A stretch of DNA of 53,264 bases from Phenylobacterium sp. GTDB lineage: Bacteria; Pseudomonadota; Alphaproteobacteria; Caulobacterales; Caulobacteraceae. The stretch spans positions 65,286 through 118,549 of the forward strand of contig NZ_SCVD01000011.1 in the NCBI RefSeq assembly GCF_004297125.1, in the 5' to 3' direction. The notes beneath the pieces were generated by a model. It saw only the letters and a list, made by a program, of their open reading frames with translations. It was not told the origin of the DNA and searched no databases. The position numbers and the translations under genes are program-made. The stretch's first letter is position 1. The number at the start of each line of letters is the position of its first letter. This document shows, in pieces, positions 50,314 to 53,264 of the stretch.

Positions 50314-50777
50314 TGCCCCATCCCTCACAGGACCTTGCCCCGGAACGCAGCCTTGGCTTCCAGGTCCGCCGCTGCCACCGCGCCTTCGACCGGGTGCTGA
50401 ACGGCCACCTGGCGCCGGCCGGCCTCTCCAGCGGCTTCTGGTACTTCCTTCGCGCCCTCTGGCAGGAGAACGGCGCCACCCAGAAGCGGCTGGCGCAGCT
50501 CAACAACGTGACCGAGCCCACCGCCGTGGCCGTGCTGGGCGCCATGGAGCGGCTGGGCGTGATCCGCCGCGAGCGCAACGCCGCCGACCGGCGCAAGGTG
50601 AACGTTTTCCTGACCGAGCGCGGCGACGCGCTGAAGGTCGAGCTGATGCCCACCGCCCAGCGCATCAACGAGATCGCCGGCGCGGGCATTCCGGCCGCCG
50701 ACATCGACACCTGCCTGTCGGTGCTGAAGCGGATGTCCGAGAACCTGACCGCAGAGGCGGCGAGGCTGCAGGCCTAG
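50313..50777 (+). CDS. MarR-family regulator (candidate regulon A regulator)
   Basis: 154 residues, canonical MarR: QKRLAQLNNVTEPTAVAVLG (recognition helix), AMERLGVIRRERNAADRRKV (wing) and VFLTERGDAL, between dimerization helices. It is the last gene of the operon Gfo/Idh-decarboxylase-MarR, whose promoter region contains a TTAGANNTCTAA-like site. SlyA-type MarR proteins bind TTAG-N4-CTAA, so this protein is the leading candidate for the six regulon A sites. The inducer is unknown. Confidence 0.9.
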   Translation: MPHPSQDLAPERSLGFQVRRCHRAFDRVLNGHLAPAGLSSGFWYFLRALWQENGATQKRLAQLNNVTEPTAVAVLGAMERLGVIRRERNAADRRKVNVFLTERGDALKVELMPTAQRINEIAGAGIPAADIDTCLSVLKRMSENLTAEAARLQA

Positions 50778-50796
50778 GGGCCCGGCCCTTGGCGCG

Positions 50797-51312
50797 CTAT
50801 CGGATCGCGTAAATGAAGTGGTTGATGCCCGTGGCAGTGCGCTCGCCGCAGCCGACGGCGAGGACGCCGTTCAGCCAGGCGTAGCGCGGATCGGCGGTCT
50901 CGAAGACCGGGGCGATGCGGATCAGATAGCGGGCGGGGTCCACGTGCGGCTGGGCGGGGTCGCGGAAGGCGGCGGCGACGTCGGCCGGGATCAGGCTGCG
51001 GCCGGAATAGGTGACGTAGATCATCGCCCCGTCGTCGGTCCTCCACACGGTGCGGGCGTCGAAGGTTCCGACCGCCGCGCCGTCCGGTCCGGAGCCGCTC
51101 TCCGACCAGTTGCCGCCGCCCGGCAGGATGTCGCCCTTCAGCCTCGCGCCCTCGAACCGGCCGCCGGTGACGTAGCCGACCCGGCGGTTGCGCCACGGCG
51201 ACTGGCCCAGCGCCATGATCTCCCCGCCGACTTCGAAGGCCGCGACACACAGGGGCTCGCTCTTCAGCGAGCGGCTGCCGAACTCGAACGTGGACACCGG
51301 GCGTCGCTCCAT
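50797..51312 (-). CDS. DUF3237 protein, paralog 2
   Basis: 171 residues, the same family as 28761-29249: GQSPWRNRRVGYVTGG, GGGNWSESGSGPDGAAVG, IRIAPVFETADPRYAWLNGV. The ATG at 51312 is only 3 nt from a perfect regulon A operator, suggesting a leaderless mRNA. The alternative is GTG at codon 6, with GGAG upstream. The function is unknown. It converges on the MarR operon. Confidence 0.84.
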   Translation of the reverse strand: MERRPVSTFEFGSRSLKSEPLCVAAFEVGGEIMALGQSPWRNRRVGYVTGGRFEGARLKGDILPGGGNWSESGSGPDGAAVGTFDARTVWRTDDGAMIYVTYSGRSLIPADVAAAFRDPAQPHVDPARYLIRIAPVFETADPRYAWLNGVLAVGCGERTATGINHFIYAIR

Positions 51313-51315
51313 TGG

Positions 51316-51327
51316 TTAGAAATCTAA
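51316..51327. promoter_or_regulatory. Regulon A operator, TTAGAAATCTAA
   Basis: Ten of 10 matches to the consensus, immediately before the start of the second DUF3237 gene. Confidence 0.7.
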
Positions 51328-51440
51328 GTTATCGGTCGGCTGCCTCGCCGGTCAACGCCAGACGGAGTCCGATAAGCGCCAGCAAATGAACCGCGACGCC
51401 TCCATCTTCGGGCCCGGGGCGTTCGAGCGAAGGACAGATC

Positions 51441-52169
51441 GTGGGCGAGGTACTGGAAGGCGTGAGCATCGCGCGACGCATCGAGGCGGTCGACTGGCCG
51501 CGGGTGTCCGCCGAGCTCGACGGCCAGGGCTGGGCGATCCTGCCGAAGCTGCTGGACGCCGCCGAGGCGGACGCGATCGCGGGGCTTTACGCGCGGGAGG
51601 CGGGCTTCCGCAGCCGGGTGGTGATGGCGCGCCACGGCTTCGGCCGCGGGGAATACCGCTACTTCAGCTATCCGCTGCCGGACCCGGTCCAGTCGCTGCG
51701 CGCGGCGGCCTATCCGCGCCTGGCGCCGATCGCCAACCGCTGGCATGAGCGGATGGGAAATGCGGTCCGCTTCCCGGACGACCACGCCGCGTTCCTGGAC
51801 CGCTGCCATCAGGCCGGCCAGACGCGCCCGACGCCGCTGCTGCTGGAGTATGGGCCGGACGACTACAACTGCCTGCACCGCGACCTCTACGGCGAGCACG
51901 TCTTCCCGCTGCAGATCGCGGTCCTGCTGGACCAGCCCGGCGAGGACTTCATGGGCGGCGAGTTCGTGATGACCGAACAGCGGCCGAGGATGCAGACCCG
52001 GCCGATGGTGCTGCCGCTGCGCAAGGGGGATGCGGCCGTCTTCGCGGTGGCCGGCCGGCCGGTGAAGGGCGTCCGCGGCGACTACCAGGTGAAGCTGAAC
52101 CACGGCGTCAGCAAGCTCCACGCCGGCCGCCGGCACACCCTGGGAATCATCTTCCACGACGCGACCTGA
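51441..52169 (+). CDS. 2-oxoglutarate/Fe(II)-dependent oxygenase
   Basis: 242 residues from GTG. The iron motif HxD is in NCLHRDLYGEHVF and the distal His/Arg are in NHGVSKLHAGRRHTLGIIFH. The layout fits the prokaryotic family annotated as Oxygenase-NA (PF09859), proposed but not well shown to act on damaged nucleic acids. It has no clear link with the regulon A genes before it and converges on the LysR gene with a 3-bp gap. Confidence 0.78.
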   Translation: MGEVLEGVSIARRIEAVDWPRVSAELDGQGWAILPKLLDAAEADAIAGLYAREAGFRSRVVMARHGFGRGEYRYFSYPLPDPVQSLRAAAYPRLAPIANRWHERMGNAVRFPDDHAAFLDRCHQAGQTRPTPLLLEYGPDDYNCLHRDLYGEHVFPLQIAVLLDQPGEDFMGGEFVMTEQRPRMQTRPMVLPLRKGDAAVFAVAGRPVKGVRGDYQVKLNHGVSKLHAGRRHTLGIIFHDAT

Positions 52170-52172
52170 CGA

Positions 52173-53063
52173 TCATGCCGGCCCGCGCAGCCTCTCTCGT
52201 TGGGCGGCCACGGTGGCGAGCAGCCAGTCCCGGACGACGCGGATGCGCAGGGTCTCCTGCAGGTCGCGGTGGACGGCGATCCAGAAGGTGCGGGAGAGCC
52301 GCACGGCCTGCGGCAGGACCGGCTCCAGCGCGGGGCTCGCGTCGGCCATGAAGTGGGGCAGCACGCAGAGGCCGGCGCCGGCGACGGTCAGCTCCAGCTG
52401 CGCGCGGATCGAGGAGCTGGTCGCCCGCACCCGCAGATCCGGATGGATCTCGTTCAGGTAGCGGAGCTCGGCGGCGTAGAGCAGGTCGTCGATGTAGCCG
52501 ACCAGATGGTGCGATCCGAGCTCCTCCACCCGCTGCGGCCGTCCAGCATGGTCCAGGTAGGCGGTGGCGCCGTAGAGGCCGAGGCCGTAGTCGGTCAGGC
52601 GCTCGACGACCAGGCGCGAGGAGGTAGGCGGGGTCAGGGTCACCGCGACGTCGGCCTCTCGGCTGGAGGGCGAGAGGAAGCCGGCGGTGGCCACCAGCTC
52701 CAGGCGCAGGCCCGGGCGGCTGTCCAGCAGCTCCGGCACGGCCGGGGCCAGCACGTGCGCCCCGAAACCCTCCGAGGTGCTGAGGCGGACGACGCCCGTC
52801 GCCGCGGCGAAGGTCTCGGCGGCGCCGACGCGGTCGACCGCGGTCTCGACCCCATGACTGGCCTCGAGCAGCTCCGCGCCGGCGGCGGTGAGCTGCAGGC
52901 CGCGCGGCGAGCGAACGAAGAGGGTGGTGCGCAGCTCGTCCTCCAGCCGCTGCACGCGCCGCGCCACGGTGGTGGGATCGAGCCGCAGGCGCGCAGCGCC
53001 TTCCTTGAAGGAGCCTGTCCGGGCGCAGGCCAGGAACACGCGCAGGTCGTCCCAATCGAGCAT
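52173..53063 (-). CDS. LysR-family regulator, divergent from mmsA
   Basis: 296 residues. N-terminal HTH (DLRVFLACARTGSFKEGAAR, RLRLDPTTVARRVQRLEDEL) and a periplasmic-binding-protein-like effector domain (GVVRLSTSEGFGAHVLAPAV onward). Placed head to head with mmsA, as LysR activators often are with their targets; an inverted repeat lies in between. It probably responds to a valine-pathway intermediate. Confidence 0.92.
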   Translation of the reverse strand: MLDWDDLRVFLACARTGSFKEGAARLRLDPTTVARRVQRLEDELRTTLFVRSPRGLQLTAAGAELLEASHGVETAVDRVGAAETFAAATGVVRLSTSEGFGAHVLAPAVPELLDSRPGLRLELVATAGFLSPSSREADVAVTLTPPTSSRLVVERLTDYGLGLYGATAYLDHAGRPQRVEELGSHHLVGYIDDLLYAAELRYLNEIHPDLRVRATSSSIRAQLELTVAGAGLCVLPHFMADASPALEPVLPQAVRLSRTFWIAVHRDLQETLRIRVVRDWLLATVAAQRERLRGPA

Positions 53064-53094
53064 GCGGCTCTAGTACGGCATTTTTGCAGGTCTA

Positions 53095-53114
53095 GAACGG
53101 ATAATTCTCCGTTC
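53095..53114. promoter_or_regulatory. Inverted repeat between lysR and mmsA
   Basis: GAACGGA (53095-53101) and TCCGTTC (53108-53114) are perfect 7-bp arms around TAATTC. It lies 32 nt from both the LysR and mmsA start codons, a good candidate LysR binding site. Confidence 0.6.
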
Positions 53115-53146
53115 CCCTCGAGCGACAGCCCAGGTAGCGAAGGCCC

Positions 53147-53264
53147 ATGCGAGAGATCACCCACTTCATCGATGGCGCGGCCTATGCGGGCGCGTCGGGC
53201 CGGTATGGCGACGTGTTCAACCCCAACACAGGGGAGGTGCAGGCGCGGGTGCAGTTCGCGACGG
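53147..53264 (+). CDS. mmsA: Methylmalonate-semialdehyde dehydrogenase (CoA-acylating), 5' part only
   Basis: The first 39 residues are visible before the window ends: MREITHFIDGAAYAGASGRY, then GDVFNPNTGEVQARVQF. This is the typical N-terminus of MmsA, which converts methylmalonate semialdehyde to propionyl-CoA in valine degradation. Assignment rests on this stretch and on the LysR neighbour. Confidence 0.75.
   Translation, partial: MREITHFIDGAAYAGASGRYGDVFNPNTGEVQARVQFAT

Noticed and set aside
10..53200. Many long open frames opposite or out of frame with the listed genes
   Set aside because: They are rich in Arg, Pro, Gly and Ala with no domains, as expected for shadow frames at about 70% G+C, and overlap genes with clear family motifs.

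Overview
The window is about 70% G+C, densely coded, and has many 4-nt start/stop overlaps. The gene families and the LysR-mmsA end point to an alphaproteobacterium of the Caulobacteraceae. I would guess Phenylobacterium, but no marker gene proves it. I saw no rRNA, tRNA or CRISPR.

Layout. 1-4.8 kb: a partial XRE regulator, an exported lactonase with an acyl-CoA synthetase, and a divergent YtrA-type GntR/slipin pair sharing a palindromic operator. 4.8-6.2 kb: a CnrYXH-like ECF sigma module with the complete Ni/Co ligand set but no efflux genes. 6.3-11.3 kb: a CueR-like copper regulator, a formylglycine-generating-enzyme lipoprotein, and a transglutaminase/ATP-grasp/alpha-E peptide-modification pair. 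11.4-20.3 kb: an unusual signalling cluster with a cyclase-like protein, a Cache-HAMP-PP2C phosphatase, a nucleotide-transporter-like/HEAT fusion, a Cache-HAMP protein with no output domain, a degenerate cNMP-binding protein, a degenerate PP2C protein, a STAS antagonist and an RsbW-like kinase. Together they look like a membrane-fed partner-switching system. 20.3-23.7 kb: a SET-domain protein, a PLP decarboxylase homologue lacking its active-site Cys, a TorF porin and glutaminase.

23.7-53.1 kb is a catabolic island. It holds VOC/extradiol dioxygenases, FAH hydrolase, an MhpA-like hydroxylase, TetR, two DUF3237 proteins, two MFS transporters, two TonB receptors, two Nu-class-like GSTs, two SDRs, a kinase/enolase-like/2-hydroxyacid dehydrogenase/hydrolase operon, and a phthalate-type Rieske oxygenase, Gfo/Idh dehydrogenase and decarboxylase, plus two MarR regulators. 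Two repeated palindromes tie most of it together. TTAGANNTCTAA (six sites, SlyA/MarR-like) and GTCAA-N5-TTGAC (four sites, one before a MarR gene) each sit before several transcription units, so the island appears to be two interleaved regulons. A third, TGACYAAATGGTCA, occurs twice before the extradiol dioxygenase operon.

Other non-coding structure: two roughly 130-bp members of one palindromic repeat family (12.2 and 46.7 kb), an IS630 transposase remnant overlapping the hydrolase gene, a terminator hairpin between convergent genes, and two short ORFs (44 and 36 codons), the second lying directly behind an operator. The window ends in LysR and the divergent start of mmsA.
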